A stretch of DNA of 64,000 bases from the NCBI GenBank assembly GCA_002862125.1, contig PHSP01000001.1:1054001-1118000 (forward strand), in the 5' to 3' direction. A program made the translations under genes and the position numbers. This DNA comes from Methylobacter sp. KS41. GTDB lineage: Bacteria; Pseudomonadota; Gammaproteobacteria; Methylococcales; Methylomonadaceae. The notes under the pieces are model-generated. The model saw only the letters and a list, made by a program, of their open reading frames with translations, had not been told where the DNA came from and searched no databases. Of this stretch, positions 18,537 through 29,792 are shown in pieces; the stretch's first letter is position 1, and the number at the start of each line of letters is the position of its first letter.

Positions 18537-19283
18537 CTAAATCGAATGATAAATCTTTAAAAAGGATTCCGCATCCAACGAAGCCCCACCAATTAATCCG
18601 CCATCTATATCCGGCATGGCAAACAAGCCTTTTGCATTATCCGGCTTGGCGCTACCACCGTATAAAATTTGTATTTTATCGGCAATATCCTTATCTTTAA
18701 CAGCAATATACTGGCGAATATAGTGATGAACTTCCTGAGCTTGCTCATCGCTTGCTGTTTTTCCTGTACCTATAGCCCAAACCGGCTCATAGGCAATGAC
18801 TGCCGCGTTAAAAGCTGTTATGCCGGCTAAATTGATAACTGCCTCAAGCTGCTCATTAATCACTTCGAACGTTTGTTCCTGTTCACGCTGCTCCAAAGTT
18901 TCGCCTACGCACAAAACCGGAATAATATTTTGCTCTTGCGCCTGACAAAAACGTGCAGCTACTGATTCGTTAGTATCTCCATAATATGTCCGTCTTTCCG
19001 AGTGCCCTACAAGGGCATATTGACAGTTTAATTCTTTCAGCATGGCTGCTGAAATTTCCCCGGTATAAGCGCCTGAAGGCTTATCAGCAATATTTTGCGA
19101 ACCTAATGCAAGCTGTGTGCCTTTAACCAACGCCGCAACACAAGGCAGGTAAACATAGGGCGCACAGACCGCAATGTCTGCGTTATTTGATCCTAACCCG
19201 GCAATAATGCCTTTTACAAGTAACTCAACACTTGCAAGGGTTCCATTCATTTTCCAATTTCCGATAACTAGAGACCGACGCAT
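18537..19283 (-). CDS. tpiA: Triosephosphate isomerase
   Basis: A 248-residue TIM-barrel enzyme that interconverts dihydroxyacetone phosphate and glyceraldehyde 3-phosphate. Catalytic residues are visible: IGNWKMNG (Asn9, Lys11), VGHSERR (His) and AYEPVWAIGTG (Glu), with the phosphate loop YGGSAKPDN and GGLIGGASL. ATG 19283 is chosen; a TTG directly before it would add one residue. It lies between glmM and secG in the usual order. Confidence 0.97.
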   Translation of the reverse strand: MRRSLVIGNWKMNGTLASVELLVKGIIAGLGSNNADIAVCAPYVYLPCVAALVKGTQLALGSQNIADKPSGAYTGEISAAMLKELNCQYALVGHSERRTYYGDTNESVAARFCQAQEQNIIPVLCVGETLEQREQEQTFEVINEQLEAVINLAGITAFNAAVIAYEPVWAIGTGKTASDEQAQEVHHYIRQYIAVKDKDIADKIQILYGGSAKPDNAKGLFAMPDIDGGLIGGASLDAESFLKIYHSI

Positions 19284-19340
19284 CAATACTACCCACTCAT
19301 TGAATCAAACTGCTTATGATATAGGCTAATAGATCCTAAT

Positions 19341-20681
19341 TCAAGCTTCCATTGCTTTCTTAACATCTTCAGACAATTGCAGAGCGTAATTTTTGACCGA
19401 ATCCGCATACTTTCCTTCCACCATAACACGAATTAGAGGCTCTGTTCCCGAAGCCCTTAACAATACTCTGCCTCGATCTCCCAGCTTATCTTCAACTTCA
19501 CGTACAGCCTTTTGCAACTCCTCATTGGCATCCGGGTTAATTCTTTTAGTTGTCTTGACATTAATAAGAACTTGCGGGTATTTTTGCATTCCGGATTTTA
19601 ATTCATGCAAACTCTTACCACTATCATGCATTTCAGCCATAACCTGTAAGGCTGCTATAATGCCGTCGCCTGTTGTAGTTTTATCAAGGCAAATAATATG
19701 TCCGGAATTTTCCCCGCCCAATATACTTTTATGTTCATTCATCATTTCCAACACATAGCGATCACCCACATTCGCTCTTAACAACTTGATTCCCAATTGC
19801 TTAAGTCCGTGCTCCATCCCCAAATTCGTCATTAATGTACCTACCACAGGCCCTGACATCCTCCCTGCTGCCAAGCTTGATTTTGCAATAATATAGATGA
19901 GCTCATCACCATCAACGACTTCACCTTTATGATCAACCATAACCAGCCGGTCGCCATCACCATCCAAAGCGATGCCGAAATCCGCCTGATGAGCCAATAC
20001 CTTTGTAATCAGCTTGTCGGGATTGGTAGCCCCGCATTCGTCATTAATATTAAGCCCATTAGGTTCGGCTCCTATTTCAATAACTTCCGCACCTACCTCG
20101 CTAAAGACATGCGGAGCAATATGATAAGTGGCTCCATGAGCACAATCGACAACGATTTTAATGCCGCTAAAATCAAAACGTGTCGGGATACTGGCCTTGC
20201 AAAATTCAATATAACGGCCTGACGCATCTTCTAAGCGTTTTGCTTTGCCCAATTTTGAAGACTCTACCGTTGTCATTGGCGAATCAATATAAGATTCGAT
20301 CTTTTGCTCAGTATCATCAGGCAGTTTAGTGCCCAGCACTGAAAAAAACTTGACCCCATTATCATAATACGGATTATGCGAGGCACTGATGACAATACCT
20401 GCCTGAGCTCTTAACGTTCTTGTTAAATAAGCTACTCCAGGCGTCGGCATAGGACCAAGTAAATGAGTATCGACGCCGGCAGCGGTTAATCCAGCTTCCA
20501 GGGCTGATTCAAACATATAGCCCGAGATGCGCGTATCTTTTCCGACAAGAACAAAGCCATGCCCTTCATTGGCAAACACACGCCCAGCCGCCCAACCCAG
20601 TTTCAATAAAAAATCTGCCGTTATGGGAGGCTCACCCACTTTTCCTCTAATACCATCGGTTCCAAAATATTTTTTTGTCAT
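19341..20681 (-). CDS. glmM: Phosphoglucosamine mutase
   Basis: A 446-residue alpha-D-phosphohexomutase that converts glucosamine-6-phosphate to glucosamine-1-phosphate for UDP-GlcNAc, peptidoglycan and LPS. The N-terminus is [13 protein letters not shown]. The phospho-serine loop ISASHNP places the active serine at residue 101, the metal loop is DGDGDRL, sugar binding is GGENSGHI, and the phosphate loop is [11 protein letters not shown]. It heads the glmM-tpiA-secG-tRNA run. The usual neighbour folP is missing between it and ftsH. Confidence 0.97.
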   Translation of the reverse strand: MTKKYFGTDGIRGKVGEPPITADFLLKLGWAAGRVFANEGHGFVLVGKDTRISGYMFESALEAGLTAAGVDTHLLGPMPTPGVAYLTRTLRAQAGIVISASHNPYYDNGVKFFSVLGTKLPDDTEQKIESYIDSPMTTVESSKLGKAKRLEDASGRYIEFCKASIPTRFDFSGIKIVVDCAHGATYHIAPHVFSEVGAEVIEIGAEPNGLNINDECGATNPDKLITKVLAHQADFGIALDGDGDRLVMVDHKGEVVDGDELIYIIAKSSLAAGRMSGPVVGTLMTNLGMEHGLKQLGIKLLRANVGDRYVLEMMNEHKSILGGENSGHIICLDKTTTGDGIIAALQVMAEMHDSGKSLHELKSGMQKYPQVLINVKTTKRINPDANEELQKAVREVEDKLGDRGRVLLRASGTEPLIRVMVEGKYADSVKNYALQLSEDVKKAMEA

Positions 20682-20817
20682 GATTTAAAAACTCGCTATC
20701 TGGATAGTCTAGAAATCTCTGTCCTGCAAAGATTTATAATACCTCGCAAGTATAGCATTAAGCTCAAGGGAAAAAATTACCCCTTCACTCGTGCGACTAA
20801 CCTATTATAAATTGCAT

Positions 20818-20849
20818 AAAAAAAGGAGAGGCGGCCAGCCTCTCCTTTA
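20818..20849 (-). terminator. Rho-independent terminator after ftsH
   Basis: On the minus strand an 11-bp stem, AAAGGAGAGGC with GCCTCTCCTTT and a five-base loop, runs into seven T residues. It lies 20 bases after the ftsH stop and 137 bases before glmM, so ftsH and glmM are separate transcripts here. Confidence 0.92.
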
Positions 20850-20868
20850 TAGTCAGCCCAAATAAGGT

Positions 20869-22788
20869 TTAACCCTGCTCAGCAGCCTGCCCTATTGATT
20901 TCTCGGTTTTTTTATCATCCATTCCCTTGACTTCATCAACTTTAACATCACCGCGAGGAGGTTTATCATCCCAGCCTTGAGGATCTCTTACGGGTTTGCG
21001 GGCCATCAGATCGTCAATTTGATATTTATCAATAGTCTCATACTTCATTAACGCTGCCGCCATGGCATGCAGAATATCGATGTTTTCTTTAAGGATTCGT
21101 TCAGCGCGTTCGTAGTTCCGGTCAATAAACGAGCGAATTTCTTCATCTATAGTATGAGAAGTTTCTTCGGCGACTGTTTTATGCTGCGTCACTGAACGCC
21201 CAAGAAATACTTCGCCTTCTTCTTCACTGTATGACAAAGGCCCTAAGCGTTGCGATAATCCCCATTTAGTTACCATGTTTCTTGCCAACTCAGTGGCTCG
21301 CTCAATATCATTGGAAGCTCCCGTACTAACGTGCTCCCAACCAAAAACCACTTCCTCGGCGATACGTCCGCCGTATAGACTGGAAATCATACTGTCGAGC
21401 TTCTGCTTACTGGCTGAATACTGATCCCGTTCAGGCAAAAACATAGTAACACCCAGCGCGCGACCTCTGGGCATGATGCTGACTTTATAAACCGGGTCGT
21501 GCTCAGGAACCAACTTGCCGACAATAGCATGTCCGGCTTCGTGGTAAGCCGTCATCTTCTTTTCCTTCTCGTCCATCACCATGGTGTGCCTTTCTGCGCC
21601 CATAATCAATTTGTCTTTGGCTTTTTCCAAATCCGACATATTAACTACGCGTTTATTCATTCTCGCGGCAAATAATGCTGCTTCATTGATCAAATTAGCC
21701 AAATCAGCCCCGGAAAACCCTGGCGTTCCTTGAGCTATGTATTTAACCTCCACATCATCGGCAATCGGCACCTTTTTGACATGGACATCAAGAATTTGCT
21801 CACGTCCCCTGACATCAGGCAGACCGACTGTAACCTGACGATCAAACCGTCCAGGACGCAATAAAGCCTTATCCAGAACATCCGGACGATTTGTTGCGGC
21901 AATAACAATGATCCCTTCATTACCCTCGAAACCATCCATTTCGACCAATAACTGATTTAAGGTCTGTTCACGTTCGTCATTACCACCGCCTAAACCAGCT
22001 CCGCGCTGACGGCCCACTGCATCAATCTCATCAATAAAAATAATGCAAGGCGCATGCTTTTTAGCTTGTTCAAACATATCCCGCACGCGAGAAGCCCCGA
22101 CACCGACAAACATTTCCACAAAATCCGAACCGGAAATAGTGAAAAATGGCACCTTAGCCTCACCGGCAATTGCTCTCGCCAACAAAGTCTTACCTGTTCC
22201 TGGAGGGCCAATCATTAAAGCTCCTCTGGGAATTTTACCACCCAGTTTTTGATATTTCGCCGGGTCTTTAAGAAAATCAACCATCTCTACGACTTCTTCT
22301 TTAGCTTCATCGCAACCTGCAACATCAGCAAAAGTCACTTTAATCTGATCTTCTTCCAGCATCCGTGCTTTACTCTTGCCAAAGCTCATTGCTCCTCGAC
22401 CACCCGCGCCGCCGCCCTGCATTTGCCGCATAAAGAAAACCCAAACGGCAATTAGCAATAACATAGGACCAAAAGACACCAACAACTGCATTAGCATCGA
22501 AGGCTGCTCAGGTGGAACCGCCTTAATATCAACACCATTTGCCAATAAGTCATCGACTAAATGCGGATCAGTCGGCGCATAAACCCTAAAGAGCTGCCCG
22601 CCTAGCGTCTTGCCTTTGATAACATGCTCATCAATCACTACCTGCTGTACCTGACCCGCCTTCACCGAATCGATAAATTGCGAATATGATAACGACGAAT
22701 CGGCTCTCTCTCCTTGTGAGCCAAAGTTATTAAAGAGGGACATCAACACAACAGCGATGACCACCCACAGGATTATATTTTTTATCAT
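20869..22788 (-). CDS. ftsH: ATP-dependent zinc metalloprotease FtsH
   Basis: A 639-residue membrane-anchored AAA+ protease that degrades unassembled membrane proteins, sigma-32 and LpxC. Two membrane segments (about residues 3-22 and 97-121) flank a periplasmic domain. The AAA module has Walker A GPPGTGKT (194-201), Walker B IIFIDEID and the arginine finger region RPGRFDRQ; the zinc site is HEAGH. ATG 22788 gives the E. coli-like start [17 protein letters not shown]; the open frame extends ten residues further without support. It ends in a strong terminator. Confidence 0.97.
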   Translation of the reverse strand: MIKNIILWVVIAVVLMSLFNNFGSQGERADSSLSYSQFIDSVKAGQVQQVVIDEHVIKGKTLGGQLFRVYAPTDPHLVDDLLANGVDIKAVPPEQPSMLMQLLVSFGPMLLLIAVWVFFMRQMQGGGAGGRGAMSFGKSKARMLEEDQIKVTFADVAGCDEAKEEVVEMVDFLKDPAKYQKLGGKIPRGALMIGPPGTGKTLLARAIAGEAKVPFFTISGSDFVEMFVGVGASRVRDMFEQAKKHAPCIIFIDEIDAVGRQRGAGLGGGNDEREQTLNQLLVEMDGFEGNEGIIVIAATNRPDVLDKALLRPGRFDRQVTVGLPDVRGREQILDVHVKKVPIADDVEVKYIAQGTPGFSGADLANLINEAALFAARMNKRVVNMSDLEKAKDKLIMGAERHTMVMDEKEKKMTAYHEAGHAIVGKLVPEHDPVYKVSIMPRGRALGVTMFLPERDQYSASKQKLDSMISSLYGGRIAEEVVFGWEHVSTGASNDIERATELARNMVTKWGLSQRLGPLSYSEEEGEVFLGRSVTQHKTVAEETSHTIDEEIRSFIDRNYERAERILKENIDILHAMAAALMKYETIDKYQIDDLMARKPVRDPQGWDDKPPRGDVKVDEVKGMDDKKTEKSIGQAAEQG

Positions 22789-22945
22789 ATCGTTCAATTT
22801 ACACGCCCTGAGCCCCAAAGGCCCTCGGTTTTAAAAACAGGATAATTATATCAGGAGTTGACTTTCCTGACCGTCGTTATTTATTTGGAAAGCGTCAATT
22901 CCTTAGCAATCTTCTTCTTTCCAATGAGATAAGGACTACTACAGA

Positions 22946-23563
22946 TTATTTAAACCCTTTGCCCAAAATATAAATCTCATTACTTCGCGGCCTTGATGCT
23001 TTTGGCTTTCTGATGACAACTTTTGTAAAATAGCGTTGCACTTCGAGATGAAACGCTTCAAAACCCTCTCCATGAAATAATTTAACCAGAAAGCTTCCAT
23101 CTTTTGATAAAACGGCTTTCGCTGTATCTAAAGCGAGCTCCCCCAAATAAATGGCACTCGGTTGATCTACACCTCTATTTCCACTCATGTTAGGCGCCAT
23201 ATCCGACATAACCAGATTAACGGGAGCGCCTTCCAGAACAGCATGAAGCTGATCCAATACTGCTTCTTCGCGAAAATCACCTTGTATAAAATCAACGCCA
23301 TCCAGCGTATCCATCGGCAACATATCCAGCGCAATCAATTTATTTTTTTTACCGATCAGTTGCCTGGCAAACTGCGACCATCCGCCCGGAGCCGCTCCCA
23401 AATCGACAACATTCATACCAGGCCTGATAATTTGATCCTTATCTTGAATCTCCTTCAACTTAAAAACCGCCCGCGAGCGATAACCCTTCGCTTGGGCCAT
23501 TTTGACATATTCATCCTCAAAATGTTCCTGCATCCAACGGCTGCTACTTTTACTTCGACCCAT
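22946..23563 (-). CDS. rlmE: 23S rRNA (uridine-2'-O)-methyltransferase RlmE (RrmJ/FtsJ)
   Basis: A 205-residue heat-shock methyltransferase for U2552 of 23S rRNA. It contains [13 protein letters not shown] with the catalytic lysine, the SAM site [22 protein letters not shown] and [10 protein letters not shown], giving the K-D-K-E tetrad. It lies upstream of ftsH on the same strand, the standard pairing, and is divergent from yhbY. Confidence 0.96.
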   Translation of the reverse strand: MGRSKSSSRWMQEHFEDEYVKMAQAKGYRSRAVFKLKEIQDKDQIIRPGMNVVDLGAAPGGWSQFARQLIGKKNKLIALDMLPMDTLDGVDFIQGDFREEAVLDQLHAVLEGAPVNLVMSDMAPNMSGNRGVDQPSAIYLGELALDTAKAVLSKDGSFLVKLFHGEGFEAFHLEVQRYFTKVVIRKPKASRPRSNEIYILGKGFK

Positions 23564-23609
23564 AATCTGCTGTATAGTGTATAGTGATCTTTTGAATTAG
23601 GAATAATGA

Positions 23610-23876
23610 GTGGGTACTGCAGATAAGAAAAAACTTCGAGCCGAGGCTCATACTTTAAAGCCCGTGGTTATGATCGGGCAATCAGGTCTAACAGCCGCAG
23701 TGCTTGCAGAGATTGAGCAGGCACTTAACAGCCACGAATTGATTAAAGTAAAAATACGCGCAGAGCGCGATGAACGCAAGCAGATTAATGAAAAAATATG
23801 CGCCGATACCGGAGCTGAATTGATTCAGGAAATTGGTCAAATTGCCGTTATCTATCGATTGAATCCAGATAAATAG
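23610..23876 (+). CDS. yhbY: RNA-binding protein YhbY (CRM domain)
   Basis: An 88-residue CRM-domain protein associated with pre-50S ribosomal subunits. Family marks are LKPVVMIGQSGLTAAVLAEIEQAL and HELIKVKI. It begins with GTG at 23610; the ATG at 23606 is out of frame and stops after six codons. It is divergent from rlmE with a 46-base intergenic gap, an arrangement shared by many gammaproteobacteria. Confidence 0.94.
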   Translation: MGTADKKKLRAEAHTLKPVVMIGQSGLTAAVLAEIEQALNSHELIKVKIRAERDERKQINEKICADTGAELIQEIGQIAVIYRLNPDK

Positions 23877-23883
23877 ACCAAAT

Positions 23884-23920
23884 TAAGGCGGAAGAATAAT
23901 ACTACGCTTCTTTCGCCTTA
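23884..23920. terminator. Imperfect hairpin between yhbY and greA
   Basis: TAAGGCG-GAAG pairs with CTTC-TTTCGCCTTA across the convergent yhbY/greA gap, with a two-base bulge. On the minus strand it is followed by only ATTT. A weak terminator for either gene is possible. Confidence 0.4.
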
Positions 23921-24019
23921 GGAAGGCTCACATTATAAATTGAACACTTTACCTTTAATTTTAATTTTACCCGTCTTCAGCTTCAAAATGTACGCGTTAT
24001 TCCAATCCAATCCCTTAAA

Positions 24020-24496
24020 TTAAATATACTTTATTGAAATAATCTCGTAATCAACATTACCGCCCGGCGCTTTAACCGTAACAACATCTTCTACCTCTTT
24101 ACCGATTAACGCCCGCGCAATAGGTGAACCAATTGAAATGCGGGCTTCCTTGATGTTTGCTTCATCTTCGCCGACAATCTGATAAGTCACTCTTTTCTCG
24201 GATTCAATATCTTCTATTTCCACTGTCGCCCCAAACACCACCTTGCCATTTGCATCCACCTTGGTGATGTCGATAATTTGGGCATTAGAGAGCTTGGCCT
24301 CAATTTCTGCAATACGCCCTTCTGCAAAACTTTGCTGCTCCTTCGCAGCATGATATTCGGCATTTTCTTTCAAATCGCCGTGCGCACGCGCAGTGGCGAT
24401 TGACGCAATAATACGCGGACGCACTACTGATTTTAATTCTTCCAATTCTGCTCGTAATTTTTCCGCACCATTGACAGTGAGAGGCACTTTATTCAT
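24020..24496 (-). CDS. greA: Transcription elongation factor GreA
   Basis: A 158-residue factor that enters the RNA polymerase secondary channel and stimulates cleavage of backtracked RNA. The N-terminal coiled coil (about residues 8-75) carries the acidic tip [12 protein letters not shown]. The C-terminal FKBP-like domain has [18 protein letters not shown]. Length equals the E. coli protein. It lies 76 bases after carB on the same strand, the usual carAB-greA order. Confidence 0.97.
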   Translation of the reverse strand: MNKVPLTVNGAEKLRAELEELKSVVRPRIIASIATARAHGDLKENAEYHAAKEQQSFAEGRIAEIEAKLSNAQIIDITKVDANGKVVFGATVEIEDIESEKRVTYQIVGEDEANIKEARISIGSPIARALIGKEVEDVVTVKAPGGNVDYEIISIKYI

Positions 24497-24572
24497 TTTT
24501 CTATAACTCCATTAATTATTTATTAGACTCAAGGCACATGATGAAAAACTAAAAGAATTGCATTTTGTCCCC

Positions 24573-27500
24573 TTAAGTCAAACTTTTATGCAAATCCTGA
24601 AGACAATTCACATCACCCGCGTCTAATTCACCCAACGCGTAGCAAGCCGCCCTGGCACCTGCCATCGTTGTGTAATAGGTTACTCGATGTTGCAGGGCTT
24701 CTCTACGCATGGTAAAGGAATCGGAAATTGCTTTTTTGCCTTCTGTGGTGTTAATAATCAACTGAATCTGATCATTTTTAATCATATCAACGGTATTGGG
24801 CCGCCCTTCGTTGACCTTATAAACCTCTTCACAAGGAATGCCCGCCGCCTTAAGAAACCTTGCTGTGCCGCCCGTTGCTACAATTTCATATTTTTTGTCC
24901 ACCAGCATTCTGGCAATATCAGGCGCCTTGGCTTTATCAGCATCGCGAATACTGATAAGCACTTTGCCGCTATCGTTTAAATTAACACCCGCCGCCCGTT
25001 GCGATTTAGCGAAGGCTTCACCAAAGGTTTTTCCAATCCCCATCACCTCGCCGGTTGATTTCATTTCAGGTCCTAATAAGGGATCGACGCCCGGAAACTT
25101 AACGAACGGAAATACCGCTTCCTTCACCGAATAATAACCGGGAATACGTTCTTCGGTAATACCTTGTTTCGCCAGGGTTTGCCCTACCATGACCCGGGCG
25201 GCAATTTTAGCCAGCGGATAACCCGTGGCTTTTGAAACAAAAGGCGCTGTGCGGGAAGCTCTTGGGTTGACCTCAAGCACATAAATATCCTTACCCTGAA
25301 TTGCAAACTGGGTATTCATTAATCCTCTTACGCCCAAAGCCTCGGCCATTTTGGCCACTTGCTCACGTAATTTATCCTGGATATCCGGCGCCAAGTCATA
25401 AGGAGGCAATGAACAAGCCGAGTCACCGGAATGCACTCCCGCTTGTTCGATGTGTTCCATCAAACCGCCGATCAACACCCGCTCACCGTCATAAATTGCA
25501 TCAACATCCATTTCCACCGCATCATCAAGGAAACGATCCAGCAATACCGGAGAGTCGTTAGAAACACTTACAGCCTCTTTCATATAGCGCTGCAAGCCTT
25601 CTTCATTGAAAACAATTTCCATTGCCCTGCCACCCAAAACATAGGAAGGCCTTACCACCAGCGGATAACCCAATTCTTTTGCCGCATTAATGGCTTGATC
25701 GATAGAGCGGGCCGTAGCGTTTGGCGGCTGTTTTAGCCCCAATCTTTCCAGCAATTTCTGAAACCGCTCCCTGTCCTCGGCCAAGTCAATCGAATCCGGC
25801 GATGTGCCAATGATCGGGACACCAGCTGCCTCCAGGTCACGGGCAAGTTTAAGTGGCGTCTGCCCACCGTATTGAACGATTACCCCTTTAGGTTTTTCAA
25901 GATGAACAATTTCCAGCACATCTTCCAAAGTTAATGATTCAAAATATAAACGATCGGACGTATCAAAGTCGGTTGAAACCGTTTCAGGATTGCAATTAAT
26001 CATAATGGTTTCATAGCCATCTTCACGCAACGCCAAAGCCGCATGCACACAGCAGTAATCGAACTCAATACCCTGCCCGATACGGTTGGGACCGCCACCG
26101 AGGATAATGATTTTTTCTTTACCGGAAACTCGCGCTTCGCATTCTTGTTCGTAGGTGGAATACAAATAAGCAGTATCCGATGAAAATTCGGCGGCGCAAG
26201 AATCGATGCGCTTATAAACAGGGCGGATGTTCTGCTTATGGCGCACATTACGCACCTCGGCTTCAGAGGCATCCAGCAGTTTGGCTATGCGTAAATCTGA
26301 AAAGCCCTTGCGCTTTAGCGTATAAAGTTCACCTTCTTTCAAGGTAGATAAAGTTTTAGTTGCCAAAGAGAATTCGGTTTTAACCAGATCCTCGATCTGA
26401 GCTAAAAACCACGGATCAATTTTGCAAGCGTCATGAATCTCGGCCAAGGTCATTCCGCTACGGAACGCATCGGCAACGTACAACAAACGATCCGGCCCAG
26501 GATGGCGCATTTCCCGCTGCATTTTTTCCTTGGCGTCATCCCCGTTCAAGTCGATTATTTCATCGAGACCGCTAATGCCGATTTCCAGTCCGCGCAGGGC
26601 TTTTTGCAGCGATTCCTGGAAAGTTCGGCCAATCGCCATCACCTCGCCGACTGATTTCATTTGCGTAGTCAAACGGTCATCGGCTTGCGGGAATTTTTCA
26701 AAAGTGAAGCGCGGCACTTTAGTCACCACATAATCGATGGTTGGCTCAAATGATGCCGGAGTCGCACCGCCGGTAATCTCATTTCGCAAGTCATCCAGCG
26801 TATAACCTACGGCTAATTTAGCAGCCACTTTGGCGATTGGAAAACCGGTGGCCTTGGATGCCAAGGCAGAAGAGCGCGACACTCGCGGATTCATTTCAAT
26901 GACGATCAAGCGACCATCAACCGGGTTGATTGCCACCTGAACATTCGAGCCGCCCGTATCCACGCCGATTTCACGCAATACCGCCAACGAGACATTACGC
27001 AGAATTTGATATTCCTTATCGGTTAACGTTTGCGCGGGAGCTACGGTAATTGAGTCGCCGGTATGCACGCCCATTGGATCAAAATTCTCAATCGAGCAGA
27101 CGATAATGCAATTATCCTTGGAATCACGCACCACTTCCATTTCGTACTCTTTCCAACCAAGCACAGATTCTTCAATCAATAATTCGTTGGTGGGAGACAA
27201 ATACAAACCGCGCTCACAAATTTCCACAAACTCTTCTTTATTATACGCAATACCGCCACCGCTACCTCCCATGGTGAAAGAGGGACGAATGACTGTCGGA
27301 TAACCCACTTCCTTCTGCGCGGCTAGCGCTTCTTCCATATTATGCGCGGTTTTGGACTTAGCCACTTCAAAACCGATTTTCCGCATTGCCTGATTAAACA
27401 ATTCCCGGTCTTCGGCTTTATTAATTGCCTCTTTGGTCGCGCCGATCATCTCAACGTTATATTTCTCAAGCACGCCATGCGCGTCAAGATTCAGCGCGCA

Positions 27501-27791
27501 ATTCAACGCTGTTTGCCCGCCCATTGTCGGCAAAATAGCATCTGGACGTTCTTTGGCAATAATTTTTTCAACTGTTTGCCAATCAATTGGCTCGATATAA
27601 ATCGCATCCGCCATATCGGGATCGGTCATAATCGTAGCAGGATTGGAATTAACCAGGATAACCCGGTAACCTTCTTCCCGCAGCGCCTTACAGGCTTGCG
27701 TACCTGAATAATCAAACTCACAGGCTTGACCAATAACAATCGGCCCAGCGCCAAGTAATAAAATCGATTTTATGTCAGTTCTTTTTGGCAT
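24573..27791 (-). CDS. carB: Carbamoyl-phosphate synthase large chain
   Basis: A 1072-residue subunit that makes carbamoyl phosphate from bicarbonate, ammonia and two ATP for arginine and pyrimidine synthesis. The N-terminus is [30 protein letters not shown]-like. Two homologous ATP-grasp halves are visible, the second starting [21 protein letters not shown]. The C-terminal allosteric MGS-like domain contains ATGGTARFL and [11 protein letters not shown]. Full length. It starts 20 bases after carA. Confidence 0.98.
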   Translation of the reverse strand: MPKRTDIKSILLLGAGPIVIGQACEFDYSGTQACKALREEGYRVILVNSNPATIMTDPDMADAIYIEPIDWQTVEKIIAKERPDAILPTMGGQTALNCALNLDAHGVLEKYNVEMIGATKEAINKAEDRELFNQAMRKIGFEVAKSKTAHNMEEALAAQKEVGYPTVIRPSFTMGGSGGGIAYNKEEFVEICERGLYLSPTNELLIEESVLGWKEYEMEVVRDSKDNCIIVCSIENFDPMGVHTGDSITVAPAQTLTDKEYQILRNVSLAVLREIGVDTGGSNVQVAINPVDGRLIVIEMNPRVSRSSALASKATGFPIAKVAAKLAVGYTLDDLRNEITGGATPASFEPTIDYVVTKVPRFTFEKFPQADDRLTTQMKSVGEVMAIGRTFQESLQKALRGLEIGISGLDEIIDLNGDDAKEKMQREMRHPGPDRLLYVADAFRSGMTLAEIHDACKIDPWFLAQIEDLVKTEFSLATKTLSTLKEGELYTLKRKGFSDLRIAKLLDASEAEVRNVRHKQNIRPVYKRIDSCAAEFSSDTAYLYSTYEQECEARVSGKEKIIILGGGPNRIGQGIEFDYCCVHAALALREDGYETIMINCNPETVSTDFDTSDRLYFESLTLEDVLEIVHLEKPKGVIVQYGGQTPLKLARDLEAAGVPIIGTSPDSIDLAEDRERFQKLLERLGLKQPPNATARSIDQAINAAKELGYPLVVRPSYVLGGRAMEIVFNEEGLQRYMKEAVSVSNDSPVLLDRFLDDAVEMDVDAIYDGERVLIGGLMEHIEQAGVHSGDSACSLPPYDLAPDIQDKLREQVAKMAEALGVRGLMNTQFAIQGKDIYVLEVNPRASRTAPFVSKATGYPLAKIAARVMVGQTLAKQGITEERIPGYYSVKEAVFPFVKFPGVDPLLGPEMKSTGEVMGIGKTFGEAFAKSQRAAGVNLNDSGKVLISIRDADKAKAPDIARMLVDKKYEIVATGGTARFLKAAGIPCEEVYKVNEGRPNTVDMIKNDQIQLIINTTEGKKAISDSFTMRREALQHRVTYYTTMAGARAACYALGELDAGDVNCLQDLHKSLT

Positions 27792-27811
27792 TTTATGATT
27801 TGCTAGTCTAA

Positions 27812-28945
27812 TTATTGTTTGCTTGCATGATTCATCATTTCGATGAATCCATCAAATAAGGATTCCACATCATGCGGACCAGGACTGGCTTCGGGGTGTC
27901 CTTGAAAACTGAATGCCGGGCAATCCGTGCGTTTAATGCCTTGCAGACTGCCATCGAACAAAGAACGATAAGTCGCTATTAAATTATCGGGCAAACTCGC
28001 TTCATTAACTGCAAAACCATGGTTTTGACTACTAATCATCACGCGCCCCGTGGCTATCTCCTGAACAGGATGATTGGCGCCATGATGACCGAATTTCATT
28101 TTTTCAGTTTTTGCGCCACTAGCCAAGGCCAGGAATTGATGCCCCAAACAAATGCCAAACACAGGGATTTTCTTTTCCAGTATTGATTTGATAGCTTCTA
28201 TTGCGTAGGTGCACGGCTCAGGGTCACCAGGGCCATTAGACAAAAACACGCCATCCGGATTCATCGCCAATACTGCGGCTGCCGATGTTGCTGCAGGCAC
28301 AACGCTAATACGGCAACCGCGATTAGCCAGCAACCTGAGAATGTTACGCTTAACCCCAAAATCATATGCAATTACGTGTTTAGTCAGATTTCCGGCTTGC
28401 GTATATCCGTTTTGTAAATGCCAGATATTTTCAGTCCACTCATAAGACTCGGATGTAGTAACTTCCTTGGCCAAATCCATGCCTTTTAATCCAGGGAAAC
28501 TTTCGATCGCTGTTTTTGCCGTCCCTGTACTAACAGACTCGCCGGCCATGATACAACCCCGTTGCGCACCTTTGTCGCGCAACAGGCGGGTTAATTTCCG
28601 CGTGTCTATATCGGCAATAGCAACAACATTTTTATCCAGTAAATACTGTTGCAGCGTCTTTCCACAGCGCCAGTTACTAGCCAATAACGGCATGTCCCTC
28701 ACGACCAAACCACTGGCAAAAACCTCCGGGGATTCATCGTCCTCGTTGTTAGTCCCGACATTACCAATATGGGGATAGGTTAATGTCACAATTTGCCGTG
28801 CATAAGAAGGATCGCTGAGAATTTCCTGGTATCCGGTCATCGCTGTATTAAAAACGACTTCACCTACAGAACAACCATCTGCACCAATAGATACGCCGTT
28901 AAATACCGTTCCATCTTCTAATACCAATAATGCAGCCTTAGTCAA
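27812..28945 (-). CDS. carA: Carbamoyl-phosphate synthase small chain
   Basis: The ~377-residue glutaminase subunit that feeds ammonia to CarB. The class I amidotransferase triad is visible: [14 protein letters not shown] (Cys), with His and Glu in [23 protein letters not shown] and the N-terminal [11 protein letters not shown] are also typical. The frame can start at GTG 28954, but the TTTGAGG at 28954-28960 overlaps it. TTG 28945 has an eight-base spacing and gives [12 protein letters not shown], which fits the E. coli start. A 9-bp hairpin lies ~25 bases upstream in the leader. Confidence 0.96.
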   Translation of the reverse strand: MTKAALLVLEDGTVFNGVSIGADGCSVGEVVFNTAMTGYQEILSDPSYARQIVTLTYPHIGNVGTNNEDDESPEVFASGLVVRDMPLLASNWRCGKTLQQYLLDKNVVAIADIDTRKLTRLLRDKGAQRGCIMAGESVSTGTAKTAIESFPGLKGMDLAKEVTTSESYEWTENIWHLQNGYTQAGNLTKHVIAYDFGVKRNILRLLANRGCRISVVPAATSAAAVLAMNPDGVFLSNGPGDPEPCTYAIEAIKSILEKKIPVFGICLGHQFLALASGAKTEKMKFGHHGANHPVQEIATGRVMISSQNHGFAVNEASLPDNLIATYRSLFDGSLQGIKRTDCPAFSFQGHPEASPGPHDVESLFDGFIEMMNHASKQ

Positions 28946-28965
28946 ACGCGTCACCTCAAATGTGC

Positions 28966-28997
28966 AAAACGGGATGAGCCACTAAAGACTCATCCCG
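28966..28997 (-). promoter_or_regulatory. carA leader hairpin (possible attenuator)
   Basis: On the minus strand CGGGATGAG (28997-28989) pairs perfectly with CTCATCCCG (28978-28970) across a ten-base loop. It is followed directly by TTTT and then, ten bases on, by the carA ribosome binding site. The layout suits an intrinsic terminator or attenuator, or an RNA switch controlling carAB. A second inverted repeat, GTATAG/CTATAC, lies at 29010-29026 and could be an operator or promoter-associated site. Confidence 0.5.
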
Positions 28998-29792
28998 TTA
29001 TAAAAATTCGTATAGCGCCACTATACAAAATTATGCGGCTTTGGTCATTAACAATTTTTTAAACCTGATACATCCGACATAACATTAACTCCACCTCACA
29101 CGCCAACTCATAAATGCTCACACATGAGATTTTAGAGCATGCAATATAGCGCACAATCAGGCTCTGTCCGTTAAGTTCAATTTTTATTTTGTATCAGGGA
29201 TATTTGTGATGAACAAATGTTACCGAGTAAAAAGCTTATTAATTGGCCCGGGCAATCGCGCCTAAATTGCCCAGGCGATGCGCGTCAAATAATCATTACC
29301 TTATCCCGGCTTCAATCATTTAATCTTGTTACCGGCTCTAGAAATTTTCGGCCCTGATCAGAGTCAAGACTATCTGTATCCAGAATTAAAGCCGGGGTTG
29401 AAGCGCTAAGTCTTGTTCGGATTCGCCTGTTAACCTAATCAAGACTACGGATAAATTAAAGGTCATCCTGAGCAATCTCGTCACCGCTTTCGCTTTTAGC
29501 AGTGAACTCGAGTTTCAATTGGGCATTGTCCACCCGCTTTATAGCTTAGACATATCTTTGGCTTGGGAACCTTGGAAAGGTCATAATCATAGCGCCACGC
29601 TTACAAGAATCTTGAAATTTTTAAGTTGCTCTTCGTTATTGTTGTGTAAATTAGAAACAAAATTTTTTATAGGATATTCATTAATTAGTCTTTATGATAG
29701 AATCGTCGGCCCTTAAAAATTAAAATTGCTTGATCGCTACGTTGTCAAGATGATGGCCACACATCTTCCATGTTAAAACGGACAGAAACGAA
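28998..29792. other. Gene-poor interval upstream of carA
   Basis: About 800 bases that should hold the carAB promoter at the low-coordinate end. A 65-codon plus-strand frame at 29519-29716 has no ribosome binding site or recognisable motif. dapB and dnaJ, which often precede carA in gammaproteobacteria, are not here. Confidence 0.5.
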
